From NCBI RefSeq assembly GCF_900176645.1, contig NZ_FXAN01000106.1:1-64000 (forward strand): 64,000 bases of DNA. Direction: 5' to 3'. This stretch comes from Burkholderia singularis. Lineage in GTDB: Bacteria > Pseudomonadota > Gammaproteobacteria > Burkholderiales > Burkholderiaceae. The notes beneath the pieces were generated by a model. The model had not been told where the DNA came from, searched no databases, and saw nothing but the letters and a program-made list of their open reading frames with translations. The translations under genes and the position numbers were made by a program. How positions within the stretch are numbered: position 1 is the stretch's first letter; each line of letters begins with the position of its first letter. Below are positions 35,541 through 47,270 of the stretch, one piece after another.

Positions 35541-35649
35541 CCGGCCGACCCAAAGCATGGGACCAGACTAAACGCCAAAGCGCCAACTCTGGCCGACCGC
35601 GAAGCATGGGGCCAGACTAAGCGCTAAAGCGCTAACTCTGGCCGACAAG
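35541..35649. repeat. 48-49-bp imperfect tandem repeat between gcvH and gcvP
   Basis: Unit 1 starts at 35541 (CCGGCCGACC...), unit 2 at 35589 (CTGGCCGACC...) and a partial unit 3 at 35638 (CTGGCCGAC). Each unit contains AAGCATGGG(A/G)CCAGACTAA and a GCG(C/T)(C/T)AAAGCG-like stretch. It lies inside the gcv operon, upstream of the gcvP ribosome site. A GC-rich patch with CCGGAGCCGGAGCC (35461-35520) precedes it. Confidence 0.85.
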
Positions 35650-35656
35650 GACTGTC

Positions 35657-38587
<2,931 letters not shown>

Positions 38588-38741
38588 TGCGGCGGCGCGG
38601 CGGCCCGGCCGCGCCGGTTTGGCAATGCTGCCGATGACGCCGCGCCGTTCGCCTCCGCCGTTTCGGATGGCGCGCGCCCCCATTCGCCGGCAAGTCCGGC
38701 TAACATCTCGTACCGCGATCCAGCCAACAAAGGAGTTCCGC

Positions 38742-39860
38742 ATGGTGCGTCAGATGTATCCGGGCCTCGCGCGCGCGCCGCAGCCGCGCTTTCGCGCGTT
38801 CGCGCCGGCGCTCGTGGCCTACGCGGCGTTGATCCTGGCCCATCCCGCGCGGGCGGCGATGAATTTCTGCGCGGCGCCCGCGATGCAAAGCAGCGAAACG
38901 ACGCAGGCGGAACCGGGCGTGCAGGCGCTGATCCGCAGTGTGGACGCGCGCGTCAACGAGCCGCCGAAGGCGATGCCGCGCGTGCATACCGAAGGCACGC
39001 TGCCGCACGAGGGCATCTACGATCAAAGCGCCGACGCGCTGAAGGACATGGAACTGATGCGCGACGCGGCGCTCGCGTGGCGCGTGACGAACGACGCGCG
39101 CTACCTCGCGCTCGTCGACCGCTTCCTGTTCGCGTGGGTGACGACATATCAGCCGAGCTACAACCCGATCGACGAAACGCGCTTCGAAAGCCTGATCCTC
39201 GCATACGACATGACGGCGAGCGTGCTGCCGGTGAAGACGCGCAACGCCGCGGCGGCGTTCATCGCCAAGCTCGGCAGCGGCTACGTGCAGCAGATCGACG
39301 CGCAGAAGCGTCCGCTGATGCACACGTGGCGCAACAATTGGCAGAGCCACCGGATCAAGCTGATCGCGCTGGCCGCGTTCACGCTCGGCGACCGCAAGAT
39401 GATGAACGCCGCGCAGCGCCTGTTCGTCGAGCATCTCGGCGACAACGTCGAGCCGGACGGCACGACCTACGATTTCGTCGAGCGCGACGCGCTGCACTAC
39501 GCGCTCTACGATCTGCAGCCGCTCGTGAGCGCCGCGCTCGCCGCGCGGCGCTTCAACCGCAATTGGCTGCGCGAGCGCGCGGCGAACGGCGCGACGCTGG
39601 CCGCCGCGCTCGATTGGCTCGTGCCGTATGCGCGCGGCGAGAAAACGCACGAGGAATTCGTCCATTCGCCGGTGCCGTTCGACGCGAAACGCCGCGAAGC
39701 CGGCCTGCCCGGCTACTCGGGCCAATGGGAGCCGAAGAGCGCCGCCGAGCTGTTCCATCTCGCCGCGCGCCTGGACGGCCGCTATGCAAGCGTCGCACAA
39801 CAACTTTCCCCGATGCCGCCCGCTTGGCTCGCCGCGTGCCTGCCACTGCCGGCGCGGTGA
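38742..39860 (+). CDS. Alginate-lyase-family periplasmic protein
   Basis: Predicted exported protein of 372 residues. The signal peptide ends near [11 protein letters not shown], and AGGAG precedes the ATG at 38742. The mature part looks like an (alpha/alpha) barrel of the alginate lyase family (PF05426 type). It shows [37 protein letters not shown] and the family motif [14 protein letters not shown], with further conserved-looking Tyr and His at [14 protein letters not shown]. The real substrate may be another uronic-acid polymer. It sits oddly between gcvP and sdaA, same strand. Confidence 0.82.
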   Translation: MVRQMYPGLARAPQPRFRAFAPALVAYAALILAHPARAAMNFCAAPAMQSSETTQAEPGVQALIRSVDARVNEPPKAMPRVHTEGTLPHEGIYDQSADALKDMELMRDAALAWRVTNDARYLALVDRFLFAWVTTYQPSYNPIDETRFESLILAYDMTASVLPVKTRNAAAAFIAKLGSGYVQQIDAQKRPLMHTWRNNWQSHRIKLIALAAFTLGDRKMMNAAQRLFVEHLGDNVEPDGTTYDFVERDALHYALYDLQPLVSAALAARRFNRNWLRERAANGATLAAALDWLVPYARGEKTHEEFVHSPVPFDAKRREAGLPGYSGQWEPKSAAELFHLAARLDGRYASVAQQLSPMPPAWLAACLPLPAR

Positions 39861-39892
39861 TCCCCGCAATATTCAGCAAGTCAGGAAATCTC

Positions 39893-41281
39893 ATGGCAGT
39901 CAGCGTGTTCGATCTTTTCAAAATCGGTATCGGCCCGTCGAGTTCGCATACGGTCGGGCCGATGCGCGCCGCATTGATGTTCGCGCAAGCGCTCGAGCGC
40001 GACGGGCTGCTCGCCGCGACGGCCGGCGTCAAGGTGGAGCTGTACGGCTCGCTCGGCGCGACGGGCAAGGGCCACGGCACCGATCGCGGCGTGATGCTCG
40101 GCCTCATGGGCGACGCCCCCGATACGGTCGATCCGGCGACGATCGCCGCGCGGCTCGAAACGGTGCGTACCTCGAAAACGCTCGCGCTGCTCGGCACGCA
40201 TGCGGTGACGTTCGTGCCGAAGGAGCACATCGCGTTCTACCGGCAGGCGCTGCCCGAGCATCCGAACGCGATGAAGCTCGTCGCGACCGACGCGAGCGGC
40301 GCGGTGCTGCGTGAATCCACCTATCTGTCGGTCGGCGGCGGTTTCGTCGTCACCGCCGGCGCGCCCAATACGAAGGTGCTGGGCGCGGTCGAGCAGATGG
40401 CGCATCCGTTTCGCACCGGCGCCGAGTTGCTCGCGCTCACTGCGTCGACCGGCAAGTCGATCGCGCAACTGATGTGGGAAAACGAGCGCGCCTGGCATTC
40501 CGACGACGAGACGCGCGCGGGCCTTCTCAAGATTTGGGATGTGATGCAATCGTGCGTCGCGCGCGGTTGCGGCATCGGCAACCCGGACGCCGACGGCAAC
40601 CTGCCCGGCCCGTTCCAGGTCAAGCGTCGCGCGCCGCAGCTCTATCGAACGCTTACCGGCAACCCGGAGCAAGCGTTGCGCGACCCGCTGTCAATGGTCG
40701 ACTGGATCAACTTGTACGCAATCGCCGTCAACGAAGAAAACGCGGCGGGCGGCCGTGTCGTCACCGCGCCGACCAACGGCGCGGCGGGCATCATTCCCGC
40801 CGTGCTCCATTACTACACGCGCTTCACGCCCGGCGCGAACGATCAAGGCGTGATCGAATTCCTGCTGACAGCCGCGGCGATCGGCATTCTGTACAAGCTG
40901 AACGCCTCGATTTCGGGCGCGGAAGTGGGTTGCCAAGGCGAAGTGGGCGTCGCGTGCTCGATGGCGGCGGGCGCGCTCGCGGCCGTGCTGGGCGGCACGC
41001 CGCAACAGGTCGAGAACGCCGCCGAGATCGGCATGGAGCACAATCTCGGGCTCACCTGCGATCCGGTGGGCGGGATGGTGCAGATTCCGTGCATCGAGCG
41101 CAACGCGATGGCGTCGGTGAAGGCGGTGAACGCCGCACGCATGGCGTTGCGCGGCGACGGCAGCCATTATGTGTCGCTCGACTCCGTCATCAAGACGATG
41201 CGCGAAACCGGCGCGGACATGAAAACGAAGTACAAGGAAACGTCGCGCGGCGGGTTGGCGGTGAATATCGTCGAGTGCTGA
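39893..41281 (+). CDS. sdaA: L-serine ammonia-lyase (iron-sulfur type)
   Basis: Cytoplasmic 4Fe-4S L-serine dehydratase of 462 residues that forms pyruvate and ammonia. It starts [27 protein letters not shown], the family signature. The iron-sulfur Cys residues lie in the C-terminal domain: [20 protein letters not shown] and [25 protein letters not shown] precedes the start. The open frame extends 272 codons upstream as a shadow over the preceding gene. Placed after gcvP, it allows glycine-derived serine to be burned to pyruvate; only 32 bp separate it from the gene before. Confidence 0.96.
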   Translation: MAVSVFDLFKIGIGPSSSHTVGPMRAALMFAQALERDGLLAATAGVKVELYGSLGATGKGHGTDRGVMLGLMGDAPDTVDPATIAARLETVRTSKTLALLGTHAVTFVPKEHIAFYRQALPEHPNAMKLVATDASGAVLRESTYLSVGGGFVVTAGAPNTKVLGAVEQMAHPFRTGAELLALTASTGKSIAQLMWENERAWHSDDETRAGLLKIWDVMQSCVARGCGIGNPDADGNLPGPFQVKRRAPQLYRTLTGNPEQALRDPLSMVDWINLYAIAVNEENAAGGRVVTAPTNGAAGIIPAVLHYYTRFTPGANDQGVIEFLLTAAAIGILYKLNASISGAEVGCQGEVGVACSMAAGALAAVLGGTPQQVENAAEIGMEHNLGLTCDPVGGMVQIPCIERNAMASVKAVNAARMALRGDGSHYVSLDSVIKTMRETGADMKTKYKETSRGGLAVNIVEC

Positions 41282-41371
41282 AGCGCGCATCGCCCGCCCA
41301 ATGCCGGATGCGCATGCGCGGCCCGGCTGTTGCCCCATATGGCTCTTGCGCGCGGCCGCCCGGCGCGCGGC

Positions 41372-42403
41372 TCAATCCGCGCCGCCGCCGTCGCGCTTCT
41401 GCGCGCGCAGCGCCGACGGGCTTGCGCCATAGCGCGCTCGAATCGCGCGGCTGAAATGCGCGTGGCTGGAAAATCCCCACCGGAAGGCAATCTCGCCGAT
41501 CGCGACGCCGCGTAGCGCCGGATCGAGCAAATCGGCAAGCGCAAGCGACGCGCGCTTGCTCCAGATGTACTCGTCGAGCGACTGCCCGTCGGTCGCGAAC
41601 AACCGGTTCAAATGGCGCAGCGACAGCCCAAGCGCATCCGCGACCGCTTGCGGCCGCAATGCCGGATCGGCGAGCCGCTCGGCGATCAGCTGCTTGGCGC
41701 TCAGCAGATACGATAACGCCGGTGTCGACCCCGCCGAGCCCCGCATCTCGCAGCGCAGCATCGATTCGAGCAGCACCGTGGCATGCAGCACGAGCGGCGC
41801 GGTTGCCGCATGCGTCGGCTGATGCACGAACGCGTCGAGCCGGTGGCGCAGCGTGCGGCCGAGCAGCATCTCGCGGCCCGCGCGCGCGGCAAGCTTGAGC
41901 GGCAGCCGCGCCGGATCGACGCCGAAGCGCAGGCGGAAATCATCGGCGGGCAGATCGATCAGGAACTGGCGCATCCCGGTCGGGAAGCCGAAGATGTACG
42001 GCCGGCGCGTGTCGTAGACGATCGTTTCGCCCGCATCGACGATCTCGCAACGTTCGTGCTGAATGAAGTACGCCCGGCCCTCGACCACCTGGCACGCAAA
42101 AATCGAATTCTTCGGACAACTGCGCACGAGCGCGGGGCTGCGCTCGATCTGGTGCGTGTTGCCCGAGATGTCGGCAAGCCGCATGCCGTCGAGCATGTAG
42201 TTCGCGAGGCTCGCATCGAGCCCCGTTTCGCTGAGCGACGAGCAGCGCAGGCCGACGAGCGCGTCGGCGTTGTACGCCTCCCAGAACGCGATCCGCTCGC
42301 CGGGCGGCACGCCCGCTGTCGACATGCGCGTGACCGCGCAATAGTCCGCGCCATGATTCGCGCGATAGTCCGCGCAATAGTCCGGATAGCCAGCCATGTT
42401 CAT
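41372..42403 (-). CDS. AraC family transcriptional regulator of the cupin-MFS-dehydrogenase cassette
   Basis: DNA-binding regulator of 343 residues. The start at 42403 has AGGAG upstream; the frame above it is a shadow. The N-terminal ~220 residues form an AraC-binding-like sensor (SPALVRSCPKNSIFACQVVEGRAYFIQHERCEIVDAG), similar to FeaR-type regulators. The C-terminal ~100 residues hold two helix-turn-helix motifs, ending HAHFSRAIRARYGASPSALR. A short DY(C/R)A peptide is repeated near the N-terminus from a small DNA duplication. Divergent from the cupin operon, which it probably controls. Confidence 0.88.
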   Translation of the reverse strand: MNMAGYPDYCADYRANHGADYCAVTRMSTAGVPPGERIAFWEAYNADALVGLRCSSLSETGLDASLANYMLDGMRLADISGNTHQIERSPALVRSCPKNSIFACQVVEGRAYFIQHERCEIVDAGETIVYDTRRPYIFGFPTGMRQFLIDLPADDFRLRFGVDPARLPLKLAARAGREMLLGRTLRHRLDAFVHQPTHAATAPLVLHATVLLESMLRCEMRGSAGSTPALSYLLSAKQLIAERLADPALRPQAVADALGLSLRHLNRLFATDGQSLDEYIWSKRASLALADLLDPALRGVAIGEIAFRWGFSSHAHFSRAIRARYGASPSALRAQKRDGGGAD

Positions 42404-42862
42404 CGTGTCTCCTAGCCCCTGCTCAGGCTGATGATGCGCTTGCGCCCGCCGCCGCGCAGGCCGCGCGTGAGGCCGACGCAGGGTGCGGGCATACCGCGGC
42501 GCCTGGCCCTCCATCCCGCAAGCCGTTTCGTGGGCGATGGCGGCCACCGTCATCAAAGCACTTTTAAACCGAAGACTGTGCGTTTTCGCTCGCATTTGAG
42601 CGCCGTTCATCGCGGCCATGAGCCGAGTTGCCGCGCTTCGCGCACGGTGGCGTGCCGGGAAAACGCGCGTGCACCGCCTGCAATCGGCGTGAGCAGACCC
42701 TTTATCCGGCCCTGCGGCGACATCGCCCGATAAGCCCGCGCGCAGGCCCGCCGGCCCGGGCCGGCCGTCCCTGTCGATCAACAGAAAAGTCCCGGTCGAT
42801 CAAGCGGTTGCGCCCGCTGACGCTTAAATTTTAGCCACGATCAAAATTACCGGGAGACAAGC
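42404..42862. other. AraC-cupin divergent control region
   Basis: A stretch of 459 bp with no credible gene. It holds paired direct repeats at 42773-42803, about 60 bp before the cupin start. The left half is Pro/Arg-coding shadow sequence. Confidence 0.6.
42773..42803 (+). promoter_or_regulatory. Direct repeats GTCGATCAA at 22-bp spacing, candidate AraC site
   Basis: GTCGATCAA at 42773-42781 and again at 42795-42803, start to start 22 bp, about two helical turns. This arrangement is typical for AraC-family half-sites. The second copy is 60 bp upstream of the cupin ATG. Confidence 0.6.
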
Positions 42863-43396
42863 ATGGTAGCCCCCGCTCACACCGAATTCTGGCGCGACCT
42901 GAAGCCGATCGCGAACGCGCTGATGCCCGACGCGAAACCCGAGGCTTATATCGCCGACGCGGCAGCCGACGATCCGCGCCTGTACGTACCGTTCACCGAG
43001 ACGGTATCGTCGCGCCCGCTGTGGATCTCGCCGACCCATAACCAATGGTGCGACATCCTGTGCGCGCGCAGCGCGGGCCTGGTGAATCGCCACTATCACC
43101 CGCATGAGGTGTTCGCGTACACGATTTCGGGCAAATGGGGCTATCTCGAACACGACTGGACCGCGACCGCCGGCGATTTCGTCTACGAATCGCCGGGCGA
43201 GGGCCATACGCTCGTCGCGTTCGAGCACGAACAGCCGATGAAGGTGTTCTTCATCGTCAAGGGGCCGCTCATCTGGCTCGACGACGAAGGCAACGCCACC
43301 GGCTATTTCGACGTGCATTCGTATATCGCGATGTGTCGCGCGCATTACGAGCGCGTCGGCCTGGGGGCCGCGGCGATCGACAAGCTGTTCCGCTAA
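42863..43396 (+). CDS. 2,4'-dihydroxyacetophenone dioxygenase-like cupin
   Basis: Cupin protein of 177 residues resembling 2,4'-dihydroxyacetophenone dioxygenase, a non-haem iron enzyme that cleaves an aliphatic C-C bond to give an aromatic acid plus formate. Metal-type ligands are visible at His77, His79, Glu96 and His115 (RHYHPHEVFAYT; GYLEHDW; GEGHTLV). The length matches that enzyme. CGGGAG-type site before the ATG. First gene of a three-gene run with an MFS carrier (18 bp after) and a dehydrogenase. The true substrate is unknown. Confidence 0.8.
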   Translation: MVAPAHTEFWRDLKPIANALMPDAKPEAYIADAAADDPRLYVPFTETVSSRPLWISPTHNQWCDILCARSAGLVNRHYHPHEVFAYTISGKWGYLEHDWTATAGDFVYESPGEGHTLVAFEHEQPMKVFFIVKGPLIWLDDEGNATGYFDVHSYIAMCRAHYERVGLGAAAIDKLFR

Positions 43397-43414
43397 CGCC
43401 GCGCAGGGGTCATC

Positions 43415-44767
43415 ATGAATTCCGTGCCGGCCGCCAAGACGGCCCGCTGGCTCAGCTACGAGAATCTGCTGCTCGCGATCCTGTTTCTCGCATTCGGCTT
43501 CGTATTCTTCGACCGGCTGGCGTTATCGTTTCTGTTTCCTTTCATCTCCGCCGAATTGCACTTGAGCCATACGCAGCTCGGCATGTTGTCGTCGGTGCTT
43601 GCGCTGATGTGGTCGCTATCCGGCGCGGTGGCGGGCGCGTATTCCGACACGCGCGGCGCGCGCAAGCCGATCCTGGTCGTTGCGGTGGTCATCTTTTCCC
43701 TCTGCTCGGCATTGTCGGGCCTCGTCGGGGGCTTCGTGACGCTGCTCGTGTTCCGCGCGCTGATGGGCGCCGCCGAAGGGCCGGTGCTGCCGCTGTCGCA
43801 ATCGCTGATGATCGAAAGCTCGGCGCCGCATCGGCGCGGCCTCAACATGGGCCTGCTGCAAGGCTCGGCGGCCGGGCTGCTCGGTGCGGTCATCGGCCCG
43901 CCCGTCGCGATCCATTTCGCGACCGAGTACGGCTGGCGCACCGCGTTCTATCTGTCGTGCCTGCCAGGCTTCGTGATCGCCGCGCTGATCGCGCTGTTCG
44001 TGCGCGAGCGGCCGCCGCGCGACGCCCGCGCGGCGGCCGCCACGGAAGGCCATGCGGACAGCCGCGCGCATGGCGCGGACGACGGCGCTCGCGAACCCGG
44101 CGCCGGCCGCGCGAACCGCTGGCAACTGCTGAAGCACCGCAACATCCTGCTATGCGTGCTGATCAGCTGCAGCTTCGTCACATGGTTCATCGTGCTCGTG
44201 TCGTTCGCGCCGACCTTCCTCGTCGAAGCGCGCCGGCTGACGCCGCAGCAGATGAGCGGCGTGCTGAGCTGCCTCGGCGCCGCCTGGGTGCTGTGGGGCT
44301 TCGCGGTGCCCGCGATCTCGGATCGCGTCGGCCGCAAGCCGGCGATGGTGCTGTTCGCGGCAATCGCGGCGCTCTGCCCGATCGTGATGATGTACGCGCA
44401 ATCCACATGGGCGCTCGGCGCCGGCGTGCTGCTCACTTATACGGGCCTCGGCTGTTTCACGCTGTTCATGGCGACGATCCCCGCCGAGACGATCGACCGG
44501 CGCTCGGTTGCGACGGCGCTCGGGCTGATCATGGGCATCGGCGAGCTGATCGGCGGCTTCTTCGCGCCGACGATCGCGGGCTTCGCGGCCGACCGCTTCG
44601 GCCTGCCCGTCGTGATGTGGATCGCGGCGGGCGGCGCGCTCATCGCCTGCGCGGCGTCATTCTTGCTCGTCGAGACGGCCCCGGCGGTGCTAAGCCGCCG
44701 CGCCGGCCTCGGCGCCACCGGCGCGCGCACCACGGCGCGCGACCACGACCTCGGGAGTTTGTCTTGA
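43415..44767 (+). CDS. MFS transporter, anion:cation symporter type
   Basis: Inner-membrane carrier of 450 residues with 12 predicted helices. The loop 2-3 motif is present as GAYSDTRGARKP and the matching loop 8-9 motif is ISDRVGRKPAM. A polar central loop (about 200-230, DARAAAATEGHADSRAHGADDG) separates the two halves. ACS-family members usually carry aromatic or sugar acids, which fits a neighbouring aromatic dioxygenase-like protein. The last codons overlap the dehydrogenase start (TTGA). Confidence 0.9.
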   Translation: MNSVPAAKTARWLSYENLLLAILFLAFGFVFFDRLALSFLFPFISAELHLSHTQLGMLSSVLALMWSLSGAVAGAYSDTRGARKPILVVAVVIFSLCSALSGLVGGFVTLLVFRALMGAAEGPVLPLSQSLMIESSAPHRRGLNMGLLQGSAAGLLGAVIGPPVAIHFATEYGWRTAFYLSCLPGFVIAALIALFVRERPPRDARAAAATEGHADSRAHGADDGAREPGAGRANRWQLLKHRNILLCVLISCSFVTWFIVLVSFAPTFLVEARRLTPQQMSGVLSCLGAAWVLWGFAVPAISDRVGRKPAMVLFAAIAALCPIVMMYAQSTWALGAGVLLTYTGLGCFTLFMATIPAETIDRRSVATALGLIMGIGELIGGFFAPTIAGFAADRFGLPVVMWIAAGGALIACAASFLLVETAPAVLSRRAGLGATGARTTARDHDLGSLS

Positions 44768-45822
44768 AAGCACTGCAATGGCACGGCGCGCGCGATCTGC
44801 GCGTCGTCGATCTCGATCCAGCGCCCGTCGGCGCGCATGAGGTGCGCGTCGCCGTCGTGTACTGCGGAATCTGCGGCAGCGACGTCCATGAGTACGCCGA
44901 CGGGCCGCACGCAATCCCGACCGATAAGCCGCATCCGGTGTCCGGCCGCCGCGCGCCGCTCACGATCGGTCACGAGTTCTGCGGCATCGTTGCCGAAGTC
45001 GGCGCGCAGGTCGAGGGCCTGCGGCTTGGCGACCGCGTCGCGGTGGAGCCGGAATACCGCTGCCGGCGCTGCGCATACTGCGCGGGCGGCGCATACAACC
45101 TGTGCGAATCGATGGGCTTCGCCGGCCTGATGGGCGACGGCGGAATGGCGGACTACGCGACCGTGCCCGCTTACATGCTGCATAAGCTGCCGGACGACGT
45201 CACGCTCGAACAGGCGGCCGTGCTCGAACCCGCGGCGGTCGCGCTGCACGCGCTGCGGCGCAGCGGGCTGCGCGCGGGCGACGCATGCGCGATCTTCGGG
45301 CTCGGGCCGATCGGTCTGCTGCTCGTGATGCTCGCGAAGGCGCACGGCGCGTCGGTGGTCGCCGCGGTCGATGTCGCACCGCAACGCATCGAGGCCGCGC
45401 AGCGGCTGGGCGCAACGCTCGCGTGCGATGCGCGCGATCCGGGCTTCGTCGACACGATCCGCGCGGCGGCCGGCGGCCTCGGCGTGCCGATTAGCTTCGA
45501 GGCGGCCGGCTTGCAAGCGACGCTCGATGCGTCGATGCGAGTGCTGCGCAAGGGGGGCCGGATGGTGATGGTCGGCCTGATGCACGATGCACGCTTCGAC
45601 GCGTTCCGCGCAGTCAACGACGAGTTGTCGATCACGACGAGCGTCGGCTACCGCGACGTCTATCCGGCGCTGTTCGATCTGATTCGCCGCGGCGCGCTCG
45701 ATCCGGCGGCGATCGTCACGCGCACGGTGCCGCTCGCGCGGGCCGTCACCGACGGCTTCGAAGCGTTGCTGCATGACAAGCAGCAGATCAAGGTGCTCGT
45801 CGCGCCGGGACTCGACCGGTAG
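44764..45822 (+). CDS. Zinc-dependent alcohol/polyol dehydrogenase
   Basis: Medium-chain dehydrogenase of 352 residues. TTG start at 44764, overlapping the MFS stop, with GGGAG upstream. The catalytic zinc site is Cys37 (YCGICGSDVHEY) and His70-Glu71 (TIGHEFCG). The structural zinc Cys are 100, 103, 106 and 114 (CRRCAYCAGGAYNLC). The NAD motif is FGLGPIGLL. It resembles 2,3-butanediol or sorbitol dehydrogenases. In this cassette it probably oxidises a hydroxy-ketone or alcohol side chain upstream of the cupin. Confidence 0.9.
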   Translation: MKALQWHGARDLRVVDLDPAPVGAHEVRVAVVYCGICGSDVHEYADGPHAIPTDKPHPVSGRRAPLTIGHEFCGIVAEVGAQVEGLRLGDRVAVEPEYRCRRCAYCAGGAYNLCESMGFAGLMGDGGMADYATVPAYMLHKLPDDVTLEQAAVLEPAAVALHALRRSGLRAGDACAIFGLGPIGLLLVMLAKAHGASVVAAVDVAPQRIEAAQRLGATLACDARDPGFVDTIRAAAGGLGVPISFEAAGLQATLDASMRVLRKGGRMVMVGLMHDARFDAFRAVNDELSITTSVGYRDVYPALFDLIRRGALDPAAIVTRTVPLARAVTDGFEALLHDKQQIKVLVAPGLDR

Positions 45823-45876
45823 ACAGCGCGGGGCGCGAGCGCCGCGCGTCAGTCCGTCATTGACGTGAGCCGCCCG

Positions 45877-46995
45877 CTAACCGCCTCGCGGCTCCTGCGC
45901 GACGGAGCCGGACGCGCGCGACGGCGGCTCGGGCTGAGCGGACGACGACGGCGCCAATTGCCAGTAACCGATACCCGCCAGCAGCAGGATCAGGCATGCG
46001 CAGATCGCGCGCGCGGCCAGACGCTCGCGCCGCGCGCGTGCCAGTTCCCGCTCCAGCGCGTTGTTTTTCGCTGCAGTCTGCATCTGCGCATCGGAGATTT
46101 CCTTCAACCGCGCCTTCATCTCGCTCAGCGTCGCGTTCGCGTCAAGCAAGCGTTCGTCGCTCTTGGCTTTCGCGTCGGCGGCTTGCTGCAATTCGGTTTC
46201 GCGCCCGGCGAGCTGGGCCTGGAGCTGCTCCAGCGCCCACCGCTGCTCGGCAAGCGCGTTGCGCTGGCTGTCGACGAGCTTTTTCAGATACGCGTTCGAC
46301 GAAGGATTGCTCAACACGACAGCCTTCAGAAAACCTTTGTCGCTCTCGAACATCTGCTTGAGCCGCGCGCGGTGCCGGCTTTCCAGCTCGTCGGTGGTGG
46401 CGTCGTCGTCGATCGGATACGCGTATGGCGGGCCGCTGACGTCCACTTCGATCACCGGCATGCCGAGTGCGCGCAGTTCGTCCTGTTTTTGCGCGTCGAC
46501 CGCATGCGAATGCTTGATCTCGACGCACATCCGGCCGCCCCATTTGAGCCCGAGGCTGTCGGCCGTCTCGAACTCGACGTAGACGTCCGCCACGAAAGGC
46601 GCGCCCGCCTGCCGATGCACCGGCGCCTCGGTTCGCGCGGCCTTGATCCGGACCGGCACCCGTTTCTTCCAGCGCACCGGCCCCTGCGGCGTAGGAACGT
46701 AAAGCTCGAGCCGCGTGTGCGACACGGTGGCGAGCGCCTCCTTGAACAGCACGTGATTCAGCGATTCGCCCTGCGCATCGCCGCCGGGCGCGCCGCCCCC
46801 CGTGCCTTTATATGCGAAATAGCCGGCGCCCTTCAGCACATGGACGACTTCCTTGCGCTGTCCCGCCCGGTGCAGACTGTAGTAGGTCTTCCCGGTCGGC
46901 TCCCCGTTGTAGCGCAGCTTGCGCTCGCGCGCGACGGCCTCGGCCGACACCATCTCTTTTCCGCTTGCGCTCGTATAAGCCCGTTTCTTGGTCAT
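45877..46995 (-). CDS. CoiA-like (PD-(D/E)XK-like) protein with coiled coil and C-terminal membrane anchor
   Basis: A 372-residue protein I do not recognise as a named family. Residues 1-70 are a small basic domain. Residues 78-190 look nuclease-like: ESLNHVLFKEAL (His81, Lys85), FVADVYVEFE (Asp137) and MCVEIKHSHAVDAQKQDEL (Glu159, Lys161, Lys170). The order H-K...D-V...E-I-K resembles CoiA-type PD-(D/E)XK folds. Residues 240-325 form a Gln/Ala/Glu-rich coiled coil, and 329-346 are one membrane helix (AICACLILLLAGIGYW), with a Pro/Ser tail. It is monocistronic and divergent from the ThDP enzyme. Function unproven. Confidence 0.75.
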   Translation of the reverse strand: MTKKRAYTSASGKEMVSAEAVARERKLRYNGEPTGKTYYSLHRAGQRKEVVHVLKGAGYFAYKGTGGGAPGGDAQGESLNHVLFKEALATVSHTRLELYVPTPQGPVRWKKRVPVRIKAARTEAPVHRQAGAPFVADVYVEFETADSLGLKWGGRMCVEIKHSHAVDAQKQDELRALGMPVIEVDVSGPPYAYPIDDDATTDELESRHRARLKQMFESDKGFLKAVVLSNPSSNAYLKKLVDSQRNALAEQRWALEQLQAQLAGRETELQQAADAKAKSDERLLDANATLSEMKARLKEISDAQMQTAAKNNALERELARARRERLAARAICACLILLLAGIGYWQLAPSSSAQPEPPSRASGSVAQEPRGG

Positions 46996-47075
46996 CTGGT
47001 CCCTCGGTCATCGTGGCCGGCGCTGTTTTACTGGACGCGGCCGATCCGCTCGCCGGCCGCGCGCGTCCGATCTCG

Positions 47076-47105
47076 TTTGTTGCCGTTTGTTGCCATTTGT
47101 TGCCG
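47076..47105. repeat. 10-bp tandem repeat TTTGTTGCC(G/A), three copies
   Basis: TTTGTTGCCG, TTTGTTGCCA and TTTGTTGCCG back to back, then a degenerate TTCGTGCCCG. It lies between the divergent CoiA-like and ThDP-enzyme genes. One helical turn per copy makes a protein-binding role possible. Confidence 0.75.
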
Positions 47106-47270
47106 TTCGTGCCCGCGTGGGCGGCCGGGCGCCCGAGGCGTCGATATTAAGGAACATCGGCGCAACGTGCGCGCGGCGGTGCGAAATCCGCCGCGCTTTT
47201 CGTTGCGCTTCTCGCCTCGGCCGCAACCGGCGTAAGCTGTACGTCCCGCCATGAAGGGAGTCCGCCGTCC

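Noticed and set aside
39077-39892. Possible 272-residue N-terminal extension of SdaA
   Set aside because: The frame is open only because of GC bias over the alginate-lyase-family gene; the SdaA family start and ribosome site are at 39893.
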